A stretch of 29,856 nucleotides of DNA, taken from contig DKAS01000048.1 in assembly GCA_002448875.1 (NCBI GenBank), positions 1 through 29,856 on the forward strand, in the 5' to 3' direction. The position numbers and the translations under genes were made by a program. This stretch comes from Proteobacteria bacterium UBA6920. Its GTDB lineage: Bacteria > Pseudomonadota > Gammaproteobacteria > SG8-11. This document shows positions 7,758 to 16,055 of this stretch, one piece after another (the stretch's first letter is position 1; the number at the start of each line of letters is the position of its first letter). Below the pieces are notes generated by a model that had not been told where the DNA came from, did not search any database, and was given only the letters and a program-made list of their open reading frames with translations.

Positions 7758-9094
7758 GCCGCTCCCCCCTGATTGATGCGCACCAGCTTGATAACACGCT
7801 GGCGCAGGTCAGGCAGATTGAACTGCTGCTCGCCCGGGCGCACGGCCAGCAGCACCGTTTCACGGCTGAACGGCCCCAGTTCCGATGCCGAGGTCTGTAA
7901 CTGGTACAGTCCCGGACGCAAGACGCTGGTCTGCAACAACAGGCGCCCATCCTGCCGCTGCAGCGCATAACCGCTGAATGGCGCCGCCAGCGGCTCGCCG
8001 ATGAACACTCCTTCCTTCACCCAGGCCACGCTTTTCCAGTAGGCCTCGAGCAGAGTGGCGCCCGATAAATAGTGGTAGAGCAGCACGCCGGGCGCGGGAA
8101 ATTTCTGCGGATAATTGCACGGTTCGATCACTGCGCCGTAACTGCCGGTAGCGCCTGCCGCCAGCCATTCCATGATGCTCATTTGCGCCGATCCCGGCAG
8201 GACGCCACCGGTCGAGGTCAAATGATCGGCAACGGCGCCCGGAAAAAACCGCAGACTGTCCAGCCCCTCGACCCGGGACAAGCCGGTGAAATAAAACATG
8301 ACATCCTGCCGGTCGCGCAGCGTGTTGGCGTGCACCACCTGAATGGAAAACTGCTTGCCCAGCACTTGTTCGATTTGCGGGTATTGCAGGGCACGCACAT
8401 TGCGCGCCTTGTCGCTGGTATCCAGCAGATACGCGCTACCCGTCGGACGTGTCGCGTCCGCGCGTAAACCGCGTTCGATCAAATCCCTGGCCTGCGGCCA
8501 GTCGGGCGCCGCCAGCAACATCGCCGGGCGCACGCCATGATCGGTCTGCGGCGCCAGCGACATGCTGTTAAAATAGGGATTAGGCTGCCGGTCTTCCCGG
8601 CACTGGCCGGCGGGTTTCTGCTGGCAGAACTCTGCATCGTAGCCCAGCGCCAGGGCGCTGGTAATGGACATGCAGCCGACCCGGTATGGCTGCAGCCAGG
8701 CCAGGGCGTACGCCTGCACCGCTGCCGGAGTCTGTTCCTGAATTCGGCGGTACACATCGGCAAACGCCTGCGGTGAAATCTCCGGCCGGTCTACCGGCAA
8801 ATGCACATGGATCAGGTTTTCCGCAGGCAGATGGCGGCGTTGCTGATAATAGGTGCCGATGCGCACGCTGAGGCTGGAAGCGTCGTTCACCACCACCGCC
8901 AGTTGCGCGGCCGCCAGGCGGTAGTCGGGCAGCAGAAAATAAGTCGCCTCGCTGTCGGCCCGCACCACCGAGGTGCAAAGCGTCGATAGCAACAGCAACC
9001 ACCCTCCGCCCACGGACCGACGGGCGATAAATGCCGCTAGCCACAGAGCAGCGATTCCGCCGCCTGCCGCCCGGGATTCACGCGTCAGCGGCAT
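7751..9094 (-). CDS. TIGR03790-family exported protein of unknown function
   Basis: A 447-residue protein from ATG 9094, which lies 22 bp after the preceding globin stop; the frame is open upstream to 9223 but that would run through the globin gene. A hydrophobic N-terminal segment (GGGWLLLLSTLCTSVV, then RA-DS) looks like a signal peptide or anchor. The family pattern is recognisable: AVVVNDASSLSVRIGTYYQ, RRHLPAENLIHVHLP, YALAWLQPYRVGCMSITSA, TGSYGAVIEPCNYPQKFP and LEAYWKSVAWVKEGVFIGEP. Similar proteins are known only as the uncharacterised family TIGR03790. No catalytic motif can be assigned with confidence, although the conserved Cys and His residues are candidates. Cotranscription with the globin gene is likely. 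Confidence 0.75.
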   Translation of the reverse strand: MPLTRESRAAGGGIAALWLAAFIARRSVGGGWLLLLSTLCTSVVRADSEATYFLLPDYRLAAAQLAVVVNDASSLSVRIGTYYQQRRHLPAENLIHVHLPVDRPEISPQAFADVYRRIQEQTPAAVQAYALAWLQPYRVGCMSITSALALGYDAEFCQQKPAGQCREDRQPNPYFNSMSLAPQTDHGVRPAMLLAAPDWPQARDLIERGLRADATRPTGSAYLLDTSDKARNVRALQYPQIEQVLGKQFSIQVVHANTLRDRQDVMFYFTGLSRVEGLDSLRFFPGAVADHLTSTGGVLPGSAQMSIMEWLAAGATGSYGAVIEPCNYPQKFPAPGVLLYHYLSGATLLEAYWKSVAWVKEGVFIGEPLAAPFSGYALQRQDGRLLLQTSVLRPGLYQLQTSASELGPFSRETVLLAVRPGEQQFNLPDLRQRVIKLVRINQGGAAQ

Positions 9095-9116
9095 GCCGGC
9101 CGTCGCCCGCGCCGCC

Positions 9117-9563
9117 TCACACCGATGGCGGCTTGAATGCGAATACGCGCTTTTCAAAACGCCAGCTGGTTCGGTAAAACGCCGCGACCGAATCCTTGAC
9201 GATGACGGGTTTGAACGCCGCATCCAGCTTCAACCAGCGTTCCTGCAGATCGGCCGGCACGCCGGCTTCCTGCATGGCTTCGCGCAACAGTTGCTGGCGC
9301 ATGGCGAAGTGTTCGGCGGTAATATACATGGCACGATGGGCTATCTTCGGCTCCCGCCCCGGATAAAAAACCCGGCCGCCCATCTTCTCGCCCATGAACT
9401 GGGTCTGCCGGTTTTCGATCGCTTCCTGGCTGTGACCGGCGAAAAACTGCTGCAACACCGGATGCGCATAGATCTTGTCGTAAAACAGCTTGTGCACCCT
9501 GCGCAACGTGGGTAAACCGCCGACGGCATCGAACAGGGTTTCGACCTTTGCCTGAACCACCAT
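9117..9563 (-). CDS. Truncated hemoglobin, group I-like
   Basis: A 148-residue globin distinct from the one at 5927-6331. It begins LFDAVGGLPTLRRVHKLFYD and has the CD-corner phenylalanines F40-F41 (LQQFFAG), a lysine-rich QFMGEKMGG E-helix, and proximal His76 in KIAHRAMYITAEHF. It lacks the RARHISFP and Trp-G8 pattern of group II. Group I members bind O2 and NO and often dioxygenate NO to nitrate. ATG at 9563 is preceded by GGAGG at eight bases. The C-terminus is longer than the minimal family by about 25 residues (SWRFEKRVFAFKPP), so an outlying subgroup is possible. It is followed after 22 bp by the TIGR03790 gene. Confidence 0.83.
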   Translation of the reverse strand: MVVQAKVETLFDAVGGLPTLRRVHKLFYDKIYAHPVLQQFFAGHSQEAIENRQTQFMGEKMGGRVFYPGREPKIAHRAMYITAEHFAMRQQLLREAMQEAGVPADLQERWLKLDAAFKPVIVKDSVAAFYRTSWRFEKRVFAFKPPSV

Positions 9564-9959
9564 TACCGTACCTCCGCGCCTGTCGCCATGTTAAGGACTC
9601 ACCTGGGCATCCAGTATAGCGCAGCACGCCATTCGCACCAGCATCGTGAAATTACTGAGCAATCATCGAGTTTACCCAACCCAGAAAAACGCTCGGATTC
9701 GTTTACCGGGGAAAGGACTGCCGGTCGCGAAAGAATCCGCCGCGGGGGCCGTCATCGGGCAAGGTGGCGAGGCAGACCGAGGTTGCCACACCCCGTTTCC
9801 AGCCCCATGCCGGGATTGGCGCCGGCTATCACCGCTATCTTTTTCTCCATGCTATGATCCGCCCTGGGTGCAATGTCGCCCAATCGGGCGTAACAAATAC
9901 ACTGCGGGTGGTTCAACAGGGAAAATTATAGTGCCATGCTTCCCCCGGAGAGAGCGCGC
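9564..9959. other. Divergent intergenic region between truncated hemoglobin and pstS
   Basis: A 396-bp gene-free stretch. I find the candidate -10 at 9613-9618 for the globin, a small hairpin CGCCC-AATC-GGGCG at 9877-9890 and a TATGAT at 9853-9858 with no good -35 partner. I looked for the Pho box, which would be expected before a PhoB-controlled pst operon, and do not see a convincing pair of CTGTCAT-like repeats. Confidence 0.45.
9613..9618 (-). promoter_or_regulatory. TATACT -10 element upstream of the truncated hemoglobin gene
   Basis: On the minus strand TATACT lies 50 bases before the ATG at 9563. The hexamer 17 bases upstream (CTGGTG) is a poor -35, so this is only a candidate. Confidence 0.3.
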
Positions 9960-10787
9960 ATGAAACGCACGGCCAAGCGGTCCCTGATTTGCCTTCTGCC
10001 CCTGACGCTGGCCCTGGTCGCTTGCAACCGTCCCGCGCCCCCGCAGGAAAAATTGACCATTACCGGCTCCAGCACCATCGCGCCCTTACTGGTGGAAATC
10101 GCCCAGCGCTATGAACTGCAGCATCCGCAGCTGAAAATCGACGTGCAGAGCGGCGGCTCCGCCCGCGGTATCGCTGACACGCGCCAAGGCAACGCGCACA
10201 TCGGCACGGTTTCGCGCAGCCCACAGGCGGATGAACAGGATTTGCACTGGTACGGCCTGGCGCGTGACGGTGTCGGCATCATCGTCAATACCGCCAATCC
10301 GGTGGTCAGCCTGTCCACCCGGCAGATCGTCGATATCTACACCGGCAAACTGACCGACTGGGCGGCCATCACCGGCAAATCCGCCGCTATTTCCGTGGTC
10401 AACAAGGCCGAGGGCCGATCCACCCTGGAGGTTTTTCTGCGGTTTTTCGCCCTGCGCAACAGCGACATTCACGCCCATGTCATCATCGGCGACAACCAGC
10501 AGGGCATCAAGACCGTCGCGGGCAATGCCGGCGCCATCGGCTATGTTTCCATCGGCAGCGCGGAAGTAGCGATCAAGGACGGCGCCGCCATCAAGCTGCT
10601 GCCGGTCAACGGGATCGACGCCACCATCGGCAATGTCGCCAATGGCAGCTTTCCCATCGCCCGCACTCTGCATCTGATCACCACCGACACGGTGGATGAA
10701 CAGGCGCAACGATTCATTTCCTACTGTCTCTCGGCGTCGGTGCATGATCTCATCGAGTCCCAGTACTTCGTCCCCGTGGTCCATTGA
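9960..10787 (+). CDS. pstS: Phosphate ABC transporter substrate-binding lipoprotein, PstS-like
   Basis: Captures inorganic phosphate in the periplasm and hands it to the PstCA channel. The ATG at 9960 has GGAGAG about seven bases upstream; an in-frame ATG at 9936 lacks one. The 275-residue product has a lipoprotein signal ending LVAC (Cys22), so it is membrane-anchored, unlike the free PstS of E. coli. Ligand-loop motifs are TGSSTIAPL (35-43) and QSGGSARGIADTR (63-75); the later loop reads NKAEGRSTLEVF where many PstS proteins have GSGTR. At 275 residues it is shorter than E. coli PstS (346). First gene of a tightly overlapping operon with pstC, pstA and pstB. Another oxyanion as ligand cannot be excluded from sequence. 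Confidence 0.87.
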   Translation: MKRTAKRSLICLLPLTLALVACNRPAPPQEKLTITGSSTIAPLLVEIAQRYELQHPQLKIDVQSGGSARGIADTRQGNAHIGTVSRSPQADEQDLHWYGLARDGVGIIVNTANPVVSLSTRQIVDIYTGKLTDWAAITGKSAAISVVNKAEGRSTLEVFLRFFALRNSDIHAHVIIGDNQQGIKTVAGNAGAIGYVSIGSAEVAIKDGAAIKLLPVNGIDATIGNVANGSFPIARTLHLITTDTVDEQAQRFISYCLSASVHDLIESQYFVPVVH

Positions 10788-11643
10788 CCTGCTGCTGCGC
10801 TGCTGGCAGCGGCTGGCCGCCGCCGTCGCCGGCGGCGTTCTGCTGCTGCTCGTGGCCTACCTGATCGCCGAATCGCTGCCCGCCCTGATGCGCATCGGCC
10901 CGCTTGCCCTGTTGACGGACCCGTCCTGGCATCCCCTGGAAGGCAGCTTCGCGCTGCTGCCCATGGTCATGGCCAGCGTCGGCATCGCCCTGCTGGCCAT
11001 GGCGCTGGCGCTGCCTCTGGGCCTGGCCATCGCCTTGTTTCTCACTGTCTACGCCGGGCGCAGGCTGCGCGCCATCTATGTGGCGATGCTGGAGCTGCTG
11101 GCGGGAATTCCTTCGGTGATCCTGGGGTTCTGGGGTCTGGTCGCGCTGGTGCCCGTGATCGCGCGCTGGCAGGCGCCCGGCACCAGCCTGCTGGCCGCCG
11201 CCCTGGTGCTGGCCTTGATGATAACGCCGACCATCGCCCTGCTCAGTCACCTTGTCCTGCGGCAGGCGGCGCAAACCCATGCACTGACCACCGCGGCTCT
11301 GGCCTTATCGCACTATGCGCATATTTTCCGCGTGGTGCTGCCGGTCGCCATGCCCGCATTGGCCAGCACCGCGCTGCTGGCACTGGGCCGGGCGCTGGGT
11401 GAAACCATGGTGGTACTGATGGTCGCCGGCAACGTCGTGCAATTTCCCGCCAGCCTGACGACGCCGGTGCGCAGCCTGACCGCCAATATCGCCCTGGAAA
11501 TGGCCTATGCCCGGCAGGAGCACCGTTCGGCCTTGTTCGTCAGCGGGCTGGTCCTGCTGCTGGTGGCGGGTGGACTCTATTTCCTCATCGCCCGGCTGCA
11601 GCGGGGTGACAAGGAGCAGGCGCCCGTGGAGAGCGCAGCGTGA
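10744..11643 (+). CDS. pstC: Phosphate ABC transporter permease PstC
   Basis: One of two inner-membrane permease subunits that form the phosphate channel. From the ATG at 10744 the product has 299 residues and overlaps pstS by 44 bp; an ATG at 10696 would overlap more. The ribosome site is weak, consistent with translational coupling to pstS. About six membrane spans are visible, with ELLAGIPSVILGFWGL in the middle and the permease loop ALGRALGETMVVLMVAGN that contacts the ATPase near residue 217. The stop codon overlaps the GTG start of pstA. Confidence 0.9.
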   Translation: MISSSPSTSSPWSIDLLLRCWQRLAAAVAGGVLLLLVAYLIAESLPALMRIGPLALLTDPSWHPLEGSFALLPMVMASVGIALLAMALALPLGLAIALFLTVYAGRRLRAIYVAMLELLAGIPSVILGFWGLVALVPVIARWQAPGTSLLAAALVLALMITPTIALLSHLVLRQAAQTHALTTAALALSHYAHIFRVVLPVAMPALASTALLALGRALGETMVVLMVAGNVVQFPASLTTPVRSLTANIALEMAYARQEHRSALFVSGLVLLLVAGGLYFLIARLQRGDKEQAPVESAA

Positions 11644-12491
11644 TCCGCTCCCTGCGGCAACGGCCCTGGAGCGATTCGCTGCTGGCGCTGGCCTGCACCG
11701 GGGCGGCGCTGTTACTGGCCGGGATTTTCTTTTTCCTGCTCTGGGATCTCGTGCGCCCGGGAATCGGTGGCCTCAGTTGGCAGTTTGTCAGCACCTTACC
11801 CGCGGCTGCCGGACGTGACGGCGGCATCGCCCCGGTGATCGTCTCGACCTTGCTTATCCTCGGTGTCTGTCTGGCACTGAGTGTACCGGTCGCCCTGGGG
11901 ACGGCAATCTTCCTCGCCCAGCAGCAGCGGGGACTGCCCTGGGCCGCCTGGACCCGGCGCAGCCTGGACCTGCTGGCAGCGGTGCCGTCCGTGGTCTTTG
12001 GCCTGTTCGGCGCGGTAGTGTTTTGTGAACTCCTGGGTCTGGGATATTCCATCGCCGCCGGCGGCCTTACCCTGGCGTGCATGGTTCTGCCCTTCATGAT
12101 CCGCGCCGCCGAGGACGGCCTGCGCGCGGTACCGCGGGAATACCATCTGGCGGCGAATGCCCTGGGCTTGTCGCAGTATCGCCTGCTGGGCGCCGTAATC
12201 TTACCCGCGGCCGCCCCCGCGCTGCTGGCAGCGCTGGTACTGGCCATCGCCCGCGCCCTGGCGGAAACCGCCGCCCTGCTGTTCACCAGTGGCTACGTGC
12301 TGCGCATGCCCTCTTCCCTGTTCGATTCCGGCCGTACCCTGTCGGTCCACATCTATGATCTGGCGATGAACGTCAACGGCGGAGAACGCAACGCCTACCG
12401 TTCGGCACTGGTGCTGCTCGTCCTGCTGCTGCTGATCAATACCGCGACCCATACCCTGTCCCGCTGCTTGAGCGGGAAAGCGAGAATCTGA
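11640..12491 (+). CDS. pstA: Phosphate ABC transporter permease PstA
   Basis: Second permease subunit, 283 residues, near the usual PstA length (about 296). The start is GTG at 11640 within a GTGA overlap with the pstC stop. About six membrane spans are seen. Conserved permease segments are RSLDLLAAVPSVVFGLFGA and the coupling loop AIARALAETAALLFTSGY; YHLAANALGLSQYR precedes it as in other PstA proteins. The stop overlaps the pstB ATG by one base (TGATG), so all four proteins are probably made in step. Confidence 0.92.
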   Translation: MIRSLRQRPWSDSLLALACTGAALLLAGIFFFLLWDLVRPGIGGLSWQFVSTLPAAAGRDGGIAPVIVSTLLILGVCLALSVPVALGTAIFLAQQQRGLPWAAWTRRSLDLLAAVPSVVFGLFGAVVFCELLGLGYSIAAGGLTLACMVLPFMIRAAEDGLRAVPREYHLAANALGLSQYRLLGAVILPAAAPALLAALVLAIARALAETAALLFTSGYVLRMPSSLFDSGRTLSVHIYDLAMNVNGGERNAYRSALVLLVLLLLINTATHTLSRCLSGKARI

Positions 12492-13351
12492 TGCATGCCA
12501 ATCCTGTCGCCGACCCGGCCGCCCGCTTCACCGGCAGCAACGCCACCGGTCACAGCTGCGCGCAGTCCGTGCCCGCCGCCGATGCGGCGCCGGCCCTGAC
12601 CCTGCGCGATGTCACGGTTGCCTACCACGACCGGGTAGTATTGCGCGATGTATCCCTGCAACTGGCGGTCGGCCGGGTCACCGCCCTGCTGGGACCCTCC
12701 GGCTGCGGTAAAAGCAGCCTGTTGCAATGCTGTAATCGTCTCAGCGACCTGATCGACGGCTGCCGGGTACAAGGCAACATACGCGTATTCGGTGAAGATA
12801 TCTTGGCAGCGGCCTGCGATCTCCGTCGCTTGCGCAAACGCGTAGGCATGATATTCCAGAAAGCCAATCCCTTTCCCCTTTCCATCCGCCGCAATATCGA
12901 ACTGCCGCTGATCGAACATGGCGTAAGGGATGCGCAGCAGCGCGACCACATCATGGAAAAGGTGTTGCGCGATGTCGGTCTGTGGCAGGAAGTGCGCGAC
13001 CGCCTGCAGGCGCCGGCGCAAAGTCTGTCCGGCGGACAGCAACAACGTCTGTGCATCGCCCGCGCCCTGGCCCTGGCGCCGGACATTCTGCTGATGGATG
13101 AGCCCTGCAGCGCCCTGGATCCCATTGCCGGCGGCAGAATAGAAGAATTGATCGGCGAACTGCGCGGCCGCTACAGCATCGTGCTGGTGACGCACAATCT
13201 GTTTCAGGCTCGCCGCGTCGCCGATGACGTCGCTCTGCTCTGGCCCATGCCGGACGGCAGCAGATTGCTGGAATTCGCGCCCCGGGAAACAATCTTCAGC
13301 GCGCCGCAGCATGAACTGACCGGCCTGTATTTGCGTGGCGCCATGGGCTAA
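12491..13351 (+). CDS. pstB: Phosphate ABC transporter ATPase PstB
   Basis: Cytosolic ATPase driving PstCA. All ABC motifs are intact: Walker A GPSGCGKS (68-75), Q-loop IFQKANPFPLSI with Gln123, whose NPFP is typical of PstB, signature LSGGQQQR (179-186), Walker B ILLMDEP (199-205) with Glu204, and switch His235 in VTHN. The 286-residue product has an N-terminal extension of about 33 residues (to AAPALTLRDV) compared with E. coli PstB (257). No phoU follows and no phoB or phoR is near, which is unusual for a pst operon. Confidence 0.94.
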   Translation: MHANPVADPAARFTGSNATGHSCAQSVPAADAAPALTLRDVTVAYHDRVVLRDVSLQLAVGRVTALLGPSGCGKSSLLQCCNRLSDLIDGCRVQGNIRVFGEDILAAACDLRRLRKRVGMIFQKANPFPLSIRRNIELPLIEHGVRDAQQRDHIMEKVLRDVGLWQEVRDRLQAPAQSLSGGQQQRLCIARALALAPDILLMDEPCSALDPIAGGRIEELIGELRGRYSIVLVTHNLFQARRVADDVALLWPMPDGSRLLEFAPRETIFSAPQHELTGLYLRGAMG

Positions 13352-13439
13352 CGGCCGACTATCACCCCGCGCCCTCTGCGGATTAGCGTGATTTGTGCCT
13401 TTCCTCCCCGTCGTTTGCCTACTTCCTGGCCAACTCTTT

Positions 13440-13468
13440 TTGCCGCCCTGACCGGGTTCCGATAAATT
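13440..13468 (+). promoter_or_regulatory. Candidate promoter of the Ig-like repeat lipoprotein gene
   Basis: TTGCCG (13440-13445), 17 bases, TAAATT (13463-13468), with the ATG at 13536. The surrounding stretch 13461-13497 is AT-rich compared with its flanks. Confidence 0.35.
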
Positions 13469-13535
13469 TACACTGACACATACTAATAACAAACGTCTGT
13501 CACGGGACGACGAGTGCAAATCGAAGGGGGTTGCT

Positions 13536-16037
13536 ATGAATTCACGGCCGCAGGGGCATCGCACGCAACTGGTTATCTTGGTTTTGCTGCTCGCGTGGCT
13601 GACCAGCCTGGCTGGCTGCAGAGGCGCCAGCGAGGAAACCAGCAGCAGCGCGGCCAAATCCACCGCCGTCGTCAGCGAACTGGCGCTCAGTGCCGAGCGC
13701 AACCAGCTCACGGTGGGTGAATCGCTCGCCCTCGTGGCCAGTGTCAGCTACAGCGATGGCAGCAGTTCCGCGGTCAACGACCAGGTAACCTGGTCCAGCC
13801 GCAACAGCAACATTGCCACGGTTGACGCCGGTGGTATCGTCACCGCTTATCAGAGCGGGCGCACCACTATTTTTGCCGAACTGGATGGTGAGCGCGCACG
13901 CTTCAATCTGACGGTGGTGAACGACGACGCGGCAGAGCTGCCCACCCTGCAGTCCATCACGCTGGCCAGCGACGACACTTCCCCCTGCCCGGCCGGCGCT
14001 ACCCGCCAGTTGACCGCCAGCGCCCTGTTCAGCGACGCCAGTACCCGGCTGATCAACGATGAGGCCAGCTGGAGCAGCAGCGACGCCAAGGTGGCGACGG
14101 TGGCTCCCGGCGGCAGCATTCATTGCCTGGCCGCCGGCAGTACGGTGATCGAGGCACGGCTGGGAGCGGTCGGCGGCCAGCTGACCCTCAGCGTGCAGGC
14201 GGACGCAGTGACTCTGACCGGCATCAGTGTCCGACACGCGGCCGAGCGCCTGCGCACAGGCGAAAAAGTGCAGTTCAGCGCGGTCGCCAGTTACAGCGAC
14301 GCCAGCAGCGCGGACATCAGCGAGCAGGTGACGTGGAGCAGTTCCGATGAACAACGCGCCCGCGTCGCCGCCGGCGGCCTGGTCGAGCTGCTGGCATCCG
14401 GCGAGGTGACGATAAGCGCCGCCACCGCCGGGCAGCGCGGTGAGTTGCTGATCACCATTGAAGACCTCGACGTGACGCTGCAGAGCATCAGCATCGATGC
14501 CGGCAACGGCGAACTGCGCAGCGGCCGACAACTGCAGTTCCACGCCACCGGCCTTTACAGCGACAACAGCAGCGGCGATCTCAGCCAAAGCGTGAGTTGG
14601 GACAGCAGCAACCCGCAGGTGGCCAGTGTCACCACCGGCGGCCTGGTCGAGCTGCTGGCACCGGGCAGCAGCACCCTGTCCGCCACCCTGGGCACGATCA
14701 GCGGCCGCAAGGTCCTGCAAGTGCTGAGCGGCAGCGTGCGGTCGTTCAGCATTGCCGCGCCCGCGGCACTGGTGCTGGCACCGGGGACCAACACCCGTCT
14801 GCGTATGCGCGCGACCTACGCCGACGGCGGCAGCGGCGAGCTCACCAGCGGCATCGGCTGGACATCCAGGCAATCGACGGTGGCCACCATCGCGGCCGAT
14901 GGGCTGGTAAACGCCCTCGCCAGCGGCAGCACGGAAATTGTCGCCAGCTACGGGGACGCCGCATCGCGCACCGCGCTGGCTGTCGTCGACGCCATGCGCC
15001 TGCTGGTCGACGCGCGCTGGCCCGGCTCGCTCAGTCTGACGTGGCTGCCGCAGACCGGAGCCGATGCCTACCGGATTTACTGGAGCAACAGCGCGGGCGT
15101 GGACAACAGCGGCAACGTGACTGCCGATCTCGCGCAGCCGCCGTTGGTGGATTTTGCCCTGGCCGCGGGCCAGGACTATTACTTTCGCCTGGCGACCATC
15201 AGTGGCGGCGTGGAAAGCCCCCTGGGACCGGAGCTGGCGCTGCCGGCCGGCGCCCTGGCCAACAGCGTATCCCGGTTGGACGGCGTCAATCTCGGCAGTG
15301 GCCTGAACGATAACACGCAACTGCGCCAGACCCTCAGCGTCACCGACACCGCGCAACACCCCGATCTGGCCCCGGGCAGCGCCTATGCTTCACGCACCGC
15401 GGCCAGCGATAGCGAACCGCTGCGTCTGAATCTGGAATTGGTCAATAACTCGAGCAACACCACCTATTGCAATATTCAGGTGCACGGACATTACCGCGGC
15501 CCCGCCGGCGACATCGCCAACGCCGTGATCAACCACCCCCTGAGCGGCGGCGTTCTGCCCACCGCCATCGGCCTGCACAACAGCTGTCTGGCCCCCGGCC
15601 AGCGCGGTTATGTATTCGCGTCCTGGTCGAATATCTATGGCATCACCGACGGCGTGGTGATCGAGCGCATCGAAGGCACAATCACCGACGCGGTCAGCCC
15701 GCCCGCCATGCAACTGCTGGCAGGCGCCCTCACCACCGCCGGCAGCATCAATCGGCTGACGGTGAACAATCTCGGTGCCGCCGCCGTCGATATCAACAGC
15801 TACTACGGCGCGGTCAACAGCAAGTTTCTGCTGCTGGACAGCGCCGGCGTCCCCCTGCACTGGGGCTATCTGAGTTTGCCCGCCGACGCCACCAGCAGCC
15901 TGATCGCGCCCGCCGGCAGGCTGCAGCTGGAGTTTGCTGACAATTACGCGGGCAGCGCCGGCAGCGTCGTCTTCTTTTTTGATGTCGATGCGTCGCCCAA
16001 CGAGGCTTTTCCCACCCAGGCGGTGGCCAGCCCCTGA
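13536..16037 (+). CDS. Multi-domain lipoprotein with bacterial Ig-like (Big_2) repeats and a fibronectin III-like module
   Basis: An 833-residue surface or periplasmic lipoprotein. AAGGGGG precedes the ATG by about six bases. The signal ends SLAGC with lipidated Cys28, then a Ser-rich linker. Five tandem Big_2-like domains of about 85 residues follow (about 45-128, 145-230, 232-315, 317-400 and 405-485), each with a VSYSDGSSS-like strand, an aromatic WSSS/WTS step and an (A)TVxxGGxVxAxxxG turn. Domain 2 alone has two cysteines, suggesting a disulfide. Next is a fibronectin III-like module (about 490-570; SLTWLPQTGADAYRIYW), then a C-terminal region without a domain I recognise. Such proteins often act in adhesion or cell-surface structure. 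Domains 3 and 4 share an identical 26-base DNA stretch. No partner gene is adjacent. Confidence 0.85.
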   Translation: MNSRPQGHRTQLVILVLLLAWLTSLAGCRGASEETSSSAAKSTAVVSELALSAERNQLTVGESLALVASVSYSDGSSSAVNDQVTWSSRNSNIATVDAGGIVTAYQSGRTTIFAELDGERARFNLTVVNDDAAELPTLQSITLASDDTSPCPAGATRQLTASALFSDASTRLINDEASWSSSDAKVATVAPGGSIHCLAAGSTVIEARLGAVGGQLTLSVQADAVTLTGISVRHAAERLRTGEKVQFSAVASYSDASSADISEQVTWSSSDEQRARVAAGGLVELLASGEVTISAATAGQRGELLITIEDLDVTLQSISIDAGNGELRSGRQLQFHATGLYSDNSSGDLSQSVSWDSSNPQVASVTTGGLVELLAPGSSTLSATLGTISGRKVLQVLSGSVRSFSIAAPAALVLAPGTNTRLRMRATYADGGSGELTSGIGWTSRQSTVATIAADGLVNALASGSTEIVASYGDAASRTALAVVDAMRLLVDARWPGSLSLTWLPQTGADAYRIYWSNSAGVDNSGNVTADLAQPPLVDFALAAGQDYYFRLATISGGVESPLGPELALPAGALANSVSRLDGVNLGSGLNDNTQLRQTLSVTDTAQHPDLAPGSAYASRTAASDSEPLRLNLELVNNSSNTTYCNIQVHGHYRGPAGDIANAVINHPLSGGVLPTAIGLHNSCLAPGQRGYVFASWSNIYGITDGVVIERIEGTITDAVSPPAMQLLAGALTTAGSINRLTVNNLGAAAVDINSYYGAVNSKFLLLDSAGVPLHWGYLSLPADATSSLIAPAGRLQLEFADNYAGSAGSVVFFFDVDASPNEAFPTQAVASP
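14371..14396 (+). repeat. 26-base direct repeat, copy 1, inside the Ig-like repeat gene
   Basis: Encodes the GGLVELLA turn of Ig-like domain 3. The same 26 bases recur exactly at 14635-14660 in domain 4, 264 bp (88 codons) downstream, which is one domain length. Confidence 0.85.
14635..14660 (+). repeat. 26-base direct repeat, copy 2, inside the Ig-like repeat gene
   Basis: Exact copy of 14371-14396, encoding GGLVELLA in Ig-like domain 4. Exact identity at synonymous positions points to recent duplication or gene conversion between domains 3 and 4. Confidence 0.85.
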
Positions 16038-16050
16038 GGCGCGACGCGCC
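16038..16050. repeat. GC-rich palindrome in the convergent gap
   Basis: GGCGCG-A-CGCGCC begins directly after the stop of the Ig-like repeat gene and lies five bases before the stop of the convergent beta-barrel gene. It has no T-run, so if it helps end transcription it is not a standard intrinsic terminator. Confidence 0.4.
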
Positions 16051-16055
16051 CGGCG

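Noticed and set aside
9877..9890. Terminator before pstS
   Set aside because: CGCCC/GGGCG hairpin has only five pairs and no T-run on either strand.
9588..9963. Possible small genes in the globin-pstS spacer
   Set aside because: Two overlapping frames without ribosome sites and with Arg-rich, unstructured products.
12395..13711. 438-codon open frame on the minus strand
   Set aside because: Antisense to pstB, whose ABC motifs are all intact; the product has no recognisable domain.
13542..15359. 605-codon open frame on the minus strand
   Set aside because: Antisense to the Ig-like repeat gene; its apparent repetition mirrors the real domain repeats.
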